The notes: generated by a model not told the origin, from the letters alone. A stretch of 64,000 nucleotides of DNA from Fasciola hepatica (GCA_948099385.1 CANUEZ040000116.1:10236001-10300000); one strand, 5' to 3'; shown: positions 1 to 35,400, counted from the first letter of the stretch. Numbers and translations are program-made.

Positions 1-2190
1 TCTAATGTCCATCAAAGACACTGGATTTCGCAAGAGTCGAGCAGGCTTATTAGGCAAAATGTCGGCTCTCGAACCGTAAAAAGATGAATAAGATACGTAG
101 AAAGCCACAAAGGCAAGTTACGAAAAGCCTTAAGAATGATCGCGAAAATTGGTGGGTCAAGGTAGCCGAAGAAATGGAAATAGCAGTTGCTTCCGGTAAC
201 AGACAAAGACTGTTCAAACTTATTCGTGACACCGGTGGACGGCGAACCCAGGTCAGTGAAACGATTTGCGATAGAAATCGAGAACCCATTCATAGCAAAG
301 AGCAAAGGCTTGACCGTTGGGCCGAATACTTCAAGGAGCAGTTTAGCTGGCCGCACGCTAATGTTGTTACTCCCGTGTCAACAACTGCGACTCCTTGGGT
401 GGTATCACTTGAGCCCCTATCTGAAGTGGAGGTGAAGTCGAGCATTCGATTACTAAGGCGGGGGAAAGCGGCCTGTCCCGACAAACTCCCCCCAGTTCTT
501 TTCAAACTGGATGGAGATGCTTTGATAAAATCACTTACCGTCTTGCTCCGTGACATTTGGAACAAAGAGCGCATTCCGGTATTACGGAGCGAGTCATTGA
601 TTGTTCCCATCTTCAAGAAGGGAATACGCAATGACTGCGGTAACCATCGTGGGATTAGCCTAATTCCGATAGTCACCAAAGTATAAGCCTCGATTTTGCT
701 GCGCCGTCTGACACCGGCTCGAGAGAGGAATGCCCGCGAACAACAGGCTGGATTCCGCCCAGGTCGAGGATGCAACGACCAGATTTATACTCTTCGCCGA
801 CTACTTGAAACACGTCACACGCACCGCCGACCGACCACAATGCTTTTCTTAGACCTGAAAGGCGCTTTCGATTCAGTTGATCGAACATCGCTTTTCAGTG
901 TTCTTCATCGAAAAGGTATGCCCCAGAAGTTTGTGAACCTACTGAGATCATTGTATTCTCATACTTCTGGCCGCGTTAGGGTTTACGGTGAACTATCTAT
1001 TCCGTTCGAAACGACGAGTGGTATTCGGCAGGAATGTCCAATTTCTCCAATCTTGTTTAACTTCGTCATGGACGGGATAATGGAGAATGCGTTCCTAAAT
1101 CTTCAGGATGTGGGTATCGAACTAGGAAATAGTGAGAAGCTATGTGAGCTAGATTACGCAGACGACGTTTTGTGTTTGTTCGAATGCACGGAACATGTTC
1201 AGCGTGCACTAGATGGACTTGCGAAAGCTGTAGCTCCATTTGGCATCCATTTAGCACCTTCAAAGTGTAAAGTGATGTTGCAAGACTGAACGTCAACGAT
1301 TCCCAGCTTGATGCTCGATGGGGAGGAACTACCAACTGTTGACTGCTTTACCTACCTCGGCAGCAGTGTGACGACGGGTGGAAACACGGTAGTAGAGGTG
1401 AGCACGCGGATATCCAAGGCTCGAGGGGCGTACGCTGGACTGAAGCATGTGGCGTCGACCTGATATTTCACTGAAGTTGAAAGGTCGTGTGTATTGTGTT
1501 GCAGTGCGTCCAGTTTTGTTGTATGGTTGCGAGACTTGGGGTCTACATGCAGAAGATATTTGTCGTCTTGAGATTTTCGACCACCAATTTTTGCGCAGTA
1601 TTGCTAAGATTGGATAGAATGATCGAGTAAGCAACGCTGAGGTCGGAAATCGAGTATTGGGTATCACTTCAGGAGGTTCTCTATCACAGCGTATCCAGCT
1701 TAGTAGACTTCGTTGGTTAGAGCGCGTGATACGTATGGCAAACACACGCCTACCGTACCGTATCCTATTTTCCGTTCCTCCTCAGGAATGGAGGAAACCA
1801 CAGTGAGGTCAACAGATGACTTGGCAACGAGGAATGAGAAAATGTACAGCAAACTTAGGAAAAGTAGGTGCCTCACGTCTTCGTGGTTGGGGTCCAAAAG
1901 ATCCGTCTACCAGTTGGCTGGAGACACTGAAGGATATGGCAGCGAACCGCGAACAGTGGCGATCGTGTTGTCACTTTCTGTCGAATTAGAATGATTGATC
2001 GATGTTTGTTTGTACAGTTAGACTGTGTATTCCGTGTGCTGGCTGTTAGGGCGTTCTCTCCATTTCCCATCCCTGTAGGCCTACTCCCTCTCCATCTTGT
2101 ATATCCATACTTTCTAATTCAACGTGCAACATGGTGAGAAAGGCAGTGGGGGTGGGGCCTGTCCTACTGTTTAACGCTGTACGATGATGA
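1..2190 (+). mobile_element. RTE-like non-LTR retrotransposon, copy 1, cut by window start
   Basis: Only the reverse-transcriptase half and 3' tail are inside the window. The sequence is nearly identical to 10199-12390 and to the reverse complement of 17690-19880. It ends in a short GATGATGA run at about 2183-2190, as RTE elements often do. Reverse-transcriptase blocks visible: FLDLKGAFDSVD, GIRQECPISP and YADD. The C-terminal part has the YGCETW and LRRLGHVLRM-type blocks seen in RTE proteins. The family call is by eye and the clade could be refined. Confidence 0.85.
84..1988 (+). pseudogene. RTE ORF2 remnant (reverse transcriptase and C-terminal region), copy 1
   Basis: Reading in one frame from 84 gives the endonuclease-RT linker (block RLDRWAEYFKEQFSW), then RT palm motifs, with in-frame TAA at 684-686 and TGA at 1287-1289. 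Both stops recur at the same place in the other two copies. A frameshift lies near 1445-1455, where copy 2 reads intact. A further TGA at 1804-1806 is also shared. The endonuclease domain is outside the window. No functional protein can be made from this copy by standard decoding. Confidence 0.8.
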
Positions 2191-3480
2191 CCATTTTTTT
2201 ATACTGATGGTAAAACAAGCTTATGTGAACGTCGAATTCATCCTTCTCGGTGCGCAATTATATTTGGAAATGAGGTAACAAGTACTAGGTGATTCGATTT
2301 CTCAACTCTTCATTAGTACGCATGAATAACAACTTAATCCCGAACAAGTTCCACGATGGATCGTACTATCCGTATCGGGACAGAAGTACTAACCAGCGGT
2401 GTTCGGACCTCTAACCACCCCTGAGGTATGCCATTAGTAGCCTACCACTGCCCATCCACATTGTTGGTAGACAGTAAGCTGATGTCACCCAGTTCGTTAT
2501 CTAGTCTGGTTTATATGTGTGAGGGTGTGCCGACTCATGATCCATAGTCGGCCAAGTCCCGTTAGCGATCAGCATGTCAGCGGATACGCAAGCGACAAGA
2601 TAGCAGATCGATAAGACGCGAACGGTAGCTGGTCGTATCACCAACCAGAAGACAGCCTACTTGATGCAAGTGTGAACCAAATTGTGGCGCAACAACTGGT
2701 GACAGTGACTGTTTCTTCCTATACGACCAACGTGTTCTACACTAACAAACTGAGATCGTTCGAAGACGGAGACGTTTTCTCACTGGAGTTAGTGAAACAG
2801 TTTAGAACAATGTGATCCTCCATTAATAGTTTCACGGTCATTGTTGCCGATTTTATTTCAAGTGCAACAAACGGTTGAGCTCGTGCAGAATGCCCTTTCT
2901 GCCGAACTTGTGCACAAGCATAGAACAAAATAACTGGGACAACATCCGAAACCCCCAACTACATCGTCGGACACAGCTCGTCCTTTTTTGATGCACAAAC
3001 GAGTTGACCAGTTACCCGTGCATCAATGAACGCAAAAACGCTAGGGTTTGCTGAACCAGTAGCTAATATTCCGGAAGAACTGTTTTTGCCGTGATTTTTT
3101 TCCCCTCACACGATGTTGTTGTTATTCGAAGCATTCTGTACTGTAGTGATGCGATGTAATCTTCGTGCTCTACTGCGTAACTTCCAAGATTCAAAATTGT
3201 CTTCCTTCGTGAAAACATCCAGAATCCAAACTAAAATTCAGAAAGGGGGCGCGATTTAAAAGCACGTACATTTGCTGACAAACACGGGTTCAACTGTGGG
3301 ATGAGTGTCAAGCCGAAAACAAAAGACTAGTTTGAACAAGCTGGAAGGAAACTGGCTAAGACCGGATATGATGGTGGTTGACTGTGATTCGGTAACGCGA
3401 AGACTGTTATAAAAGAGAACAAAATGCCTAACGAAGAACAGCCACCTTTTTGTCGAGTAATCCAGAGTCGATCACGAGCC
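2191..3480. other. AK3 3' flank; no gene recognised
   Basis: On the minus strand this lies directly downstream of the AK3 stop codon, so part of it should be 3' UTR. An AATAAA hexamer (minus strand) at about 2852-2857 is one possible polyadenylation signal, some 630 bases past the stop, but it is weak evidence. The segment 2400-2490 shares wording (TGGTAGACAGTAAKCT) with 5920-5950, which suggests a dispersed short repeat. No open frame here looks coding. Confidence 0.4.
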
Positions 3481-26270
<22,790 letters not shown>

Positions 26271-26376
26271 TCAGTTCAGTTTTCACAGGACAGGTAATGG
26301 CCACGGCCAATCGAGCGCCCAGAATTCCTTCGATGGTATGCACACCGGTTATGCACCCACCACTACCGGGTGTATT

Positions 26377-27136
26377 CTTCATTCATTCTTCATTCTTCAT
26401 AATAGAGGCAGAGGGTATCTCTCCCGTGTAAGCCTCCTCACCACAGCTCAGTGATGTAGACTCATGTGTGTCTCCCACCACCTCTTTAGAAATACGTCCA
26501 GAAGTCGCTTGAACAATGTGTCGTTGGGCTCTTCTACCACTTCGGCTGGCAGCGAGTTCCATAGATTGGTCACCCTCCGAGATAGACGGTACATCAGAGG
26601 GAGGCCCATCGAGTGCAGTTTCTTTAGAGTTAGCGGGTGTCCCCTCGTACGGCCATGTCCGCGGAGAGGGAGCTCTGCACGTAGTTCTGGACCGAAGTCG
26701 CCTCTGATGACAAGCCTGGTGAAGATCAGGTCTCCCCGGACTCTCCGATAGGCCACTGGAAACAGCCCTGTGATCTTCAGCCGCTCTTCGTAGCTGACCC
26801 CACGTAGCCCTCCGATAAGGCGGGTTGCGCCTCTCTGTACTCTTTCCAACTTTGCCACCTCTGCCAACGTACAAGGGAAAACTGCTGGCCCCCCGTATTC
26901 CAGCCTGGGACGCACATGGGTTGCACACAGCACCTTGAAGGCGTTGAGTGAAAGATGGCCGAATGAACAAGTTATCGGCCCCAGGATACTCCACGCTGAA
27001 GGACAGACTCTATCAGTATTGCGCTTCGTTTTTAGTGACGAGGCCGCCATCACTCCCAGATCTTTTTCGCAGACAGAGCGCCGGAGGAGTGCCCCGTGTA
27101 TATTGTACATCCCACTGCTGGACGATGCTCCTACTC
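26377..27136 (-). mobile_element. CR1-like LINE A, 5'-truncated, nested in LINE B
   Basis: A 3' fragment with the RT thumb and C-terminus open from 27110 to 26448: RRSVCEKDLGVM, THVRPRLEYGGPAVFP, LERVQRGATRLIGGL and VTNLWNSLPAEVVE. It ends in a GAAT/GAAGAAT repeat. A possible GTATT duplication (26372-26376 and 27137-27141) brackets it. Removing it rejoins LINE B 3' UTR as seen in LINE C. Confidence 0.72.
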
Positions 27137-27954
27137 GTATTTCGTCGAATCCCCGCTAATAATGAGAGGGAAACGGAAAACCTCATCGCACACCAACTGC
27201 GAGAGACATTATGCATCGTGAGCGTTCACTGAGACAGTGTGCAATGGGCGAAATAATCGAATGAACCATACTCCAGGAGGACCACAGTGCTACCCGCCAT
27301 CCATCTAGTTGGTATGCTGAAGGCTCACTAAGAGGAAATATCTCGTACCTCTTGCAATCTAGGGCACCTTTGAGGGATTGGACGGTCTGCAGGCACATCA
27401 TTCCACCAGGCAGACCGTTCCAACTGTTCACAACCCTGTTGCTGAAGAAGTGCGATCTAGCCGTCTACCTAGATGGGGCTTTAATCAGCCTCTTTTCATG
27501 TCCCCTTGTTTTGGAATCTACGGCCACTTGGAATAGACTATCTGGCCTAAGGCCAGAAAAGCCCTTCATTACCTTAAACGTTTCTATGAGATCCCCTCGG
27601 CTTCTCCTCCTTTCCAACGAGAAAAGATTCAAATCACAGGGTCTCTGCTCATAAGTCTTACCCCTCTGCCCCTCAACCATTCGCGTGGCGAGACGTTGGA
27701 CTTTCTCTAGGCAGGCGGCGTCCTATTTGTAGAAGTGACCAAGCCTGCACGCTACCTTCTAAGTGAGGTCATACTATGGCCATGTAAACGAGTACGATTA
27801 TTTCGGGCTGCCGGCAAGACAAATCTGATTGCAGTCTAAAGAGCTCCCCACGAGTCTTGTGTGCAGCGGCGTTGCACTGCTCCGACCATTTGAAGTCACT
27901 GTTCATGATGACCCCAAGGTCTTTAGCCTTACTGACTGCTTCTATGGTGAACAG

Positions 27955-28339
27955 TGTAACTTACTTGCGTGGAAACCTTCCCCAGCCGTTGTCATATACT
28001 TGTATTGTTGAGACTGTGCTCCTTATTTTATTGACCCTGGAACAAGTACAACAGACATCAATCACTACACTTCAACACTTGTTTATATTTTGCTCACGTG
28101 AAGTGGCATAATTTTGATTCGAACTTGGACTGCCGTGACGGTAGTACCTGACATTGGCATTTGTTGAACTCTGGTCCTCGTTGTTAGACGTTGTGGCCGT
28201 ACAGTTGAGGTTCGTACATATTTATATGCGCATAAATTGTCAATCCAGTAACGTAGAAACTTCGAATCAATCTTGTTCTGGTTTTGGGATTCGTTTTGAA
28301 TTGGCTACGCGTTGCTCACAGTCGGAATAACAGTTTACA
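27955..28339 (+). repeat. solo BEL/Pao-type LTR, 385 bp, with AACAG duplication
   Basis: Starts TGTAACTTAC and ends AGTTTACA, the same TGTAA...TTTACA ends as the other BEL LTRs here. Near its end it carries AATTGGCTACGCGTTGCTC, close to the matching part of the young LTR. AACAG at 27950-27954 and 28340-28344 is a 5-bp target duplication. Removal restores the LINE B sequence as seen in LINE C. Confidence 0.85.
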
Positions 28340-28351
28340 AACAGCCCTTGA

Positions 28352-29120
28352 TCATGAGCGACTGTCAAGCCCTTTTTGCCTTTGGAAAAAATGGCCTTTT
28401 TCAGCGTTCAGAGGTAAGTCCCATTTGTATGCCGAGTTCAGGACGGTACCTATTTCCCTGCCCAAGTCCACCCTGCCCTCAGATACAACAATCTTCACAT
28501 CATCCACAAAAATAAAGCTGGGCGACTGAAGAGCGGATGCCAGGTCAATATTAAATAACAAGAATAGGGCCGGGCCTAGGACGGATTCCTGAGGCACACC
28601 ACTGGTGACGTTCACCAAACTTGAGCACCTGTCCCCCACTGTGACGCAAAAACGTCCTGTGGGAGAGGAAGTCCTCCAGCCGCCTAAATACTGGCCCACC
28701 TATGCCGGACTTCTCTATCTTGCATAGCAAAAGACGATGATTAACGGGGTTGAATGCCTTGCAAAAGTCGAGGTAGCATACCTCAACTAGCTTACCTTCG
28801 TCCGGTCGTCGAGTCACTTCATCTGAGAAGAACAAGAGATTGGTCAGATAACATTTATTTTTCAGGAATCCATGCTGGGCCCGACTTAACATGAAGTGCC
28901 TCAGTAAGGGCTGGCAGATATGGGCATGGATGATCTTCTCCAGGACTGTACATAGAATGCTATTTAGGCTTACCGGCCTGTAGTTCAGCCCAGCCGACTT
29001 AGGCCCACTCTAATGTATTGCCACGACGGCGGCGACTTTCCAGTCCTGAGGCTGCTTACCCTGGTCCAAATTAGACCTGTACAACCCGCAGACCGATGGA
29101 GCTATGATGTCAGCAAACGG
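28352..29120 (-). pseudogene. LINE B reverse transcriptase
   Basis: Overlapping minus-strand frames contain KIIHAHICQPLL, AQHGFLKNKCYLTNLLFF, VCYLDFCKAFNPVNH (palm A), SGVPQESVLGPALFLLF (palm B) and FIFVDDVKIVV (catalytic DD). A frameshift lies near 28640. It is separated from its thumb by the solo LTR at 27955-28339. Confidence 0.75.
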
Positions 29121-29139
29121 CTTGATGATATTAAAAACA

Positions 29140-30098
29140 ACATTGGAGAGCAAACAATTGTTTTCAATGATTCCTTATCTTGCTCTTACACATCGTGTGG
29201 GTGACAGTCAAACATTTGATTGGTCGTTGGCTGGGTTGAAGGGCATTTTTACAGTAGGTATGTGGTGTGTGTGTATGTGTGTGTGGAGGGGAGATGGTGT
29301 GGTGTTTGTCAGTTAGTGTGCGGTGAGGCTGAATCGACCACTTTCAGTGGGTTTTCAGAGGTCGTTTCTCGTTTCGGATGCTCTGTCTTTGGTCAAGGCA
29401 ACTGAAGTATCTAACCTAGTTGCTTTTGCGCGCAAAGATCCGGGCTTAGTAGACCCATGGCGATCGCTTCAGCCGTGACCATGGTCCGCAGTCGGGCTGC
29501 CTTTGGTCGGTTGGGGGGGGGGAACACGATACACAACACTGAACGAGTCATTCAGGTCGATCCTATGACCATTATCGATTGGATGACTTAGAACGGAACT
29601 GTTGATTGTGCCCGTCTTCCCGTGACTCAGCCACTTCGGGTGATGCCCCTTGATGGGTTGAGACAGGCGCTTGGCCGTGCTACCTATGTGAGATGCGCCA
29701 CACGCGCACTTGAACGAATAGATAATCATGGATGAGGTCAGCTCAGGTAACCGGTCTTTCACTAGCATTCGGATCATCGGCGAAGTGGGAAACACACAAT
29801 TTGGTTTGGCAGCTGGGAATGTTGGGTTCACAGTTGCTCCAAGTGATCTTGTTAATCGTTCTGTATGCGTATCTCCTTTGAATGTTATTTTCACTTAAAG
29901 TTCCTTCTTTTGGGAGAGGAACCTAGTCCGATGTCTAGCCTTCAGGGCCCGTAGCATATGCTCGCAGGATAGTCTGGGAGAGGAACTCAGACTCATAAAA
30001 CAGGTACTGCAGGAAAACGGGTATCCAGAGGAGTTTATGTTGAAGAATACTGAACTAACTACACATGCAGAACGACTTCCTTGCGTCCCAAAGAAGGA
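29140..30098 (-). mobile_element. Penelope-like element fragment with internal inversion
   Basis: The minus-strand frame 29469-29894 reads TFKGDTHTERLTRSLGATVN, then SSMIIYSFKCACGASHIGST, then HHPKWLSHG: the Penelope C-terminus with its GIY-YIG-type endonuclease and Cys motif. The adjacent segment 29900-30098 reads on the plus strand as ELRLIKQVLQENGYPEEFM, which normally precedes it on the same strand. So the 5' part is inverted, as in twin-primed insertions. The 3' limit near 29140 is approximate. Confidence 0.72.
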
Positions 30099-30099
30099 T

Positions 30100-31160
30100 G
30101 CCCTGTGGGCACAGACAACGTTGACCCTTCTGCCTGGAGGGATGATCGTAACGGCGCACAACTAGATACTTCGAGTGCACATCTTGGTCTGAGACTCGAG
30201 GTGGTTTGTACCTGACCTAATAAGGATGGCTACTCCACCAAGGCGATCATGTTCTCTATCCTGCCTATAGACTGCAAAACCGTTACTTATTAGGCCTGGC
30301 ACATGGTCTTCTTTAGAAAGCCACCTTTCTGTGGCGACAACTGTTGACGCTTTCTGCTCGTCAGCGGTTTTGGCGAGTTCCGCCCATTTTTTCTAATACT
30401 ACATGCGTTAGTATATAACACCACCGCGTTCGCTTCGTCGCCTAGGTGTCTCTTATTATTCGCTCCCGTCTGTTTCTCAGGCGCAACGCCTGAGATGATG
30501 GCAAGTTTTTCACTTCGGTTGTCCCCACTGGTGTGCAAGACGCCGGTTGATGATCCTGAACTTCCGACGACTCCCAATCCATCTCTACCGAAGTTGCTAC
30601 AACATTAAGACTGGCAGGGGTCGCGCTGTCATCCACCCTCAAACAGTATTGCCAATTTTCGTCTTCCAGCGCGTCTTTAAGTACAACTATTCGCGACCCC
30701 GAGCGCGGCTTCTTTACTACTGAATCTGAAAGCCGAGTACGGCATTCGCCTGAACTTGTTGGTTTCTCACCAGCGCCCTGGCTGGTCGAGCAATGTTACC
30801 CCCCCCCCGGAGCTAGACCACCAAGCCTTACTCTATGCTCGTCTTGCACAATTTGATACCTACCTTGGTGGTGTAACCCACCATTGCTGGCCTCGCCAGC
30901 AGTTTCTCCCGGGTGGCTCCATCAGCGAACTCCGCTAGGATTGGTCTCGCTCGATGTTCGCCTTTGTTCCAAATTGGTGGCTTCCATGTCCCCACTCTAT
31001 GCACCCTTCTTAGAGTAGTAGAGTACGGAACACCTGCGAGTCGCAGCATATTGTAGACTCTCTTCCTATCTATGTCCTGCCTGGCTTTCGATTCCCTTAT
31101 AAAGGGTTCTATCTGATTTGGGGTCAGGAGCCTTTGGTTTGAGACCCTGCCCATTGACAA
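30100..31160 (-). pseudogene. LINE B ORF1 and endonuclease start
   Basis: 30828-31160 is open for 110 codons (TPNQIEPFIRESKARQD, HRVGTWKPPIWNKGEHR, ARPILAEFADGATREKLL), typical of a LINE ORF1 RNA-binding region. 30290-30577 has VVLYTNACSIRKNGR, the start of an EEP endonuclease, and 30110-30160 has CAVTIIPPGRRVNVVCAHRA. The endonuclease is cut by the Penelope insertion. Confidence 0.65.
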
Positions 31161-31164
31161 GATA

Positions 31165-33785
31165 ATAATAATAATAATGATATTGGTATATTTCTCGGCC
31201 CTGGTCGAGAAGCACGCGCTAACGCATGATCATGGTGTAACACGTTACTCAATAAAATGAAATATTCACATATTCTAAGTATGAAAGTCGAGAGTATCAG
31301 AGATGGAAAAACAAAGACAGCAACAGTTTGAATGGATCATTCTGATAATGGTTTGCGCGGCAGTTTTAAACCAGTTTCGAATCCGGGCTAGGCAGTGGTG
31401 CGCGGTGGAGATATCGAAAAAATCGTTAACGCAGTGCTAAGAAGGCATTATGAACAAGAATGATGCAAGCCAAGGAAGCCGGAGGCCAACTAAGGTTCTG
31501 CAGATGGAATAAATTTTGAACAAGAAGAAAAGGGGGAAAATCGACGCTTGCGAAGAGGATAGCGATCCATGAAGACAATGCAGACCCTGAATGACGGATT
31601 TACCTGGGTTCGATTAACGGAATGAGATTTGAAGGAGGGGAACATGAGGCCAGTTTCGTGAAAGTGAACACCGGTGGATGTGGGAGAAACAGTAGTCCAT
31701 AAAAAGGCGAGTTTAGATTCAGGGCCAGTAACATGTACTATTCAGAAATAAGAGGGCGCAACTGGAGGGTCCTCGAGAAGTGGAGAGTCAATTTCCAGCC
31801 GGCTACGGTTCGAAGGAAAGATAACCTGTGTTAACGGATAATAAAGTGGGAAAATCTCCGCATGGACTCCAGCGTTATGCTGTTTCAATGACAAATATAT
31901 ATGTATGTATTGACGCATTTGCCTTCAGTGTTATTCTGGTAACGTACGACATCGAATCCGTAAGTTTCGTCTGGCAGGGCAAAGTATGTGGAGGTCAATC
32001 GGCCGAGTGTGGCTGTATATTAGCGGCATGCGCGTGAGCTGGAATTCGTGTTGGTTGCGTTAGAAAATGCTGAACGATCTGATAAGCAATTAGGGGTATC
32101 TCCTTTTGTGTGATTGGATTTCAGTCCCAGTTGCCATGGTAGGTCCCACTTGAGTATCTGTCCGTGCGAGTCAAAGCGGCATCCTTGGTTAGCCAATTTG
32201 GCGACTGAGATGGTGGGAGACAACGAACCTGAAATAAAGGGGGGTTTGCATTCTGGACGGGGTTTCAGCTGTGGGTTATGATAATATATGAAGACAATAA
32301 ACAATGGATTGGTTAGGTCTATGTGAGTGGGGCATGGGTAAAATAGGCTCGCAGTGGATTTGAGCTATGCTGCTGCAGGCTGACGAAGTTGCGTACACTG
32401 GCTTGGTAACTGTGTATGCATTTCAAAGGATTTATGATTTGCCCGTGAGCATGGCATCGCTGGGATACTAATAAAAGACTTAGGGCTTCACGGTTAAGAG
32501 TGGTTAGTAATGATAACCCTCAATACCGTTTGCTTACGCAGAATTTAGTTTGGCAACGAGGCGATAGGATAGGCTTGAAATAACAGACAGAGCGAGTAGG
32601 ACTAACATACTGTTTGCGTGGCGCTACGCTGTTACTGTCTCGTTCGGTACAGTGGTTATTCTACACTGAGTATTTTCTGAGGAGTCTGAAAGTAGAAGGA
32701 ACTATTGGGGTGACAGTAGTGATACATTAGAGGTAATTGGTCACTTGTCTTGGAACATTGACGTGAGTTCATCTATGCTCTTCCTCGATGGTGCTATCGT
32801 ACTGAGATTAAGCTCCAATGTGAGCAAGGAAATCTGATGGGGATATGATTGCATGGTTATCGTGGTGTCTTTTTCATTGTTATCGTATTGCAAAGCAGGA
32901 CAACACCGATGTAAGGACTGGTTTGGGGAACCGTGAGAGGTGGGTCCGAATTTTCGTCATGGAAGCAAACTCTAACGGTCTACATTCGGTGCTCATGGTA
33001 GGCGGCACAAGGGCCTGCTTCAGATAGGGAGGTAGCACGATACACAACTACTGGCATCCAGCACGTGGCGCTCCAAGAATGATCCACACTTTTTTAGACG
33101 TTATTATTATTATTATTGTTTTTTAATGGTTTTATCACAGTCAGGTATCTGGCTATCAGAGAAGGCGGAGCTGCTCTTGGTGGGCGACCACAGCTCCCAC
33201 GCCCCGGTCGAAACATGGACCGCATGTAACAAGCCGCGCTGGGAATAGGTCAACCACACCAGTCAATCCGTAGCGACACTACAACCCGGAGACATGGGTC
33301 ACATGTGACAAGGCTGGTGTGCCTGGAAGACAAAACAGTGGGGTATTTTTTCTCACTTTTTTGTGCCAATCTCTTACTTTTTGGTGTTCATGTCTTAAAG
33401 GGAGTCAACTCTGTGCAGGGAGACCATCACGGCCAGGAATGTTTGCAGAAGTGCCGCGCTAACACCCGCCTTATCCGTGAAGTCAGGACACCCAGGCCGT
33501 TTACATGGGACAAAAAATGCAGGGGGAGGTAGGGTCAACCACAGCCTGCGATTATTCGATGGGGTTTATGTTCAGCAAAAAGCTAGTCTGCACAAAGATG
33601 GGGTACAACTTGCAGCACTAACAACGTGACTCGTCGGTACGATCCACAGATGGTTAGTAGTTTTGCTGGCTAAGTATCGAATGTTGTATAGGCCAATCGT
33701 GGAGGATGCTAGAGTTCTGTGATAGGGACAGAATTTGAGCTGTGAATGTCTAATGGTGACTACTGGATGGAGGTTGAGGAGTGTG
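31165..33785 (-). repeat. 2.6-kb composite repeat, copy 1 (LINE 3' tails)
   Basis: Almost identical to 51513-54118. On the minus strand it ends with GGCCGAGAAATATACCA followed by an ATT microsatellite (31150-31175). A second, internal AAT microsatellite at 33104-33120 follows a CCATTAAAAAAC motif and looks like another LINE tail. No protein domain inside. It may be the long 3' region of the LINE at 34015-34878 or two tails joined. Confidence 0.8.
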
Positions 33786-34014
33786 ACAGGTGCTGCGTCT
33801 TGGGTTAGAGACAGAGGCAAAAACCTAATAATAATCAGCACTGGAAATGTTCATGCTTCTAGTGGTATTTCATATAATCGAATACGACTTCTGAAGCACT
33901 GGCCTCAGTCATGAGAGTTATTATGTTTAGGCATTGTAAACTGGTAGGTTTGCGCTTAGATGATGGAAACTACGGCGTATGGTGTGGCACATCCTAGGTT
34001 ATCAAGGGTTCGGG

Positions 34015-34878
34015 TTAGTACCCAACGCTTTCCTCATAAGCTCTGTCAAAAGACATATAAGGATTCGTAAGAGCTGTCAGTTTTTGGATGTCCAGAGCTA
34101 CGTGTTGTCTAGACTTAAACATAATTAGGGAATCTACGGAACGTACATCAGCTGGGAGTTTATTCCACAGAGTTGCATGTTTTAGGAGGAAGAAGTTTTG
34201 CCTTAAGGATTTCCGAGACGTAGGGATCGTTATACGGTGTTCTCTAATACGCAGCTGATGTGTCGAGTTTATACTGAACTGAACTTGGCTGGAGGATACA
34301 GCTTGTTTGTGGAGCAAAGTAAACAAAAATGCGAGGTTGAGTTTCATTCTCCTAAGCCATAGGGGATCAAGCCGCAGGAGTGTACACCGCTGTCTGTAGG
34401 TCAGGGTCGTAGAAGGCCCAAACGGTTTTTTGGTAAATCGAAGCCTTACATTCTCAATGTCGATAATGTCACGTTTATGCATATTTGAGAACACAAGTGT
34501 ACAGTACTCTAGGGTTGGGCGAATATGAGTTTTGTATATCTCTAACTTACTGTTCGTGAGAAGAAAATTTCTCTGTAACAAGCCAAGGGACTTATTTGCC
34601 CGTGCAATTATGTAGGAAGTGTGTTGGGAGAAATTGAAAGTGTTAGAATATTGCAGTCCAAGGTCTCTAATTGTTGGGGAATATGGGAGTGAGACACCGC
34701 CAATCTTAAGCGTATCATAAGGAATATTCCAGTTTAGCGAGAGATATCTGCTTTTGTTCACTGAAAATTCCATTTTCCAGCGATCACACCAGGAGGATAA
34801 GGACTGTACGTCGACCATGATCTGCCTCTGCAGAACCTTCACCTTATTTTCCAACACCAGAAGTGCAGGTCCGTCCAC
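34015..34878 (-). pseudogene. LINE D reverse-transcriptase C-terminus (thumb and connector)
   Basis: Open for 287 codons without a stop. Blocks: WCDRWKMEFSVNKSRYLSL (just after the catalytic DD, which is missing), GGVSLPYSPTIRDLGLQY, IYKTHIRPTLEYCTLVF, IENVRLRFTKKPFG and ATLWNKLPADVRSVDSL. This is the thumb and C-terminal end of a CR1/jockey-group ORF2. The palm is absent; an unrelated zinc-finger ORF sits immediately upstream. Confidence 0.8.
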
Positions 34879-34884
34879 TCTAGC

Positions 34885-35400
34885 TTACCCATCCTTCGCT
34901 ATATTACAGTCGCTCTTCCTTTTGGACCGCCCTGCCCTTCTAGGCTTCTGTTCAGTCCACTGGCCCTCGGCGGTCTGCTTCAAAGCAGTTGAGGTAACGA
35001 CCGCCTGGCAAGCTCTCGGAACTGGTCTACTCGCTCTGATGACTGTCCTCTTAGGTGTGGCCACTACTTCCGCAAACGACTTACTGCACCCTGTTTGCGG
35101 TATTTTAGGGCTTATGACTGAGGTGCTACTTGGTGGTCGTTGGTCCTGCCCTTGAGCCTGCAGTTTAAAGGCCAGGCTGGCCGCCTCCTTGCAAGGAGCA
35201 CAGACCCACTCAGCCCATGGGTTCTGCTTATAAAGGGCATAGATGTCCTTTGCTATTCCTGAACACCTTGGGTGAGCCCATCTCCTGCATACCTCGCACT
35301 CTTTACCATTTACCATATATTTTCCACACTCAGGTGCTAGACACGGGTCAGAAACGCGTGTCATACCGAAAACCACAAAACGAGGGCGAAAACATCTCAA
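34885..35400 (-). pseudogene. PHD-finger LINE ORF1 protein fragment
   Basis: 171 codons. A Cys4-His-Cys3 PHD-type zinc finger: CLAPECGKYMVNGKECEVC, then WAHPRCSG, then WVCAPCKEA. A Pro/Ser/basic-rich tail (about residues 95-171) ends AGRSKRKSDCN and TAA. PHD fingers are known in ORF1 of CR1/L2-type LINEs. It abuts the RT C-terminus with six bases between, so several kilobases of ORF2 are missing. Confidence 0.75.

Noticed and set aside
29330..29400. Hammerhead in the Penelope 3' region (GCATCCGAAAC on minus)
   Set aside because: No CTGANGA core or matching stem I was found nearby.
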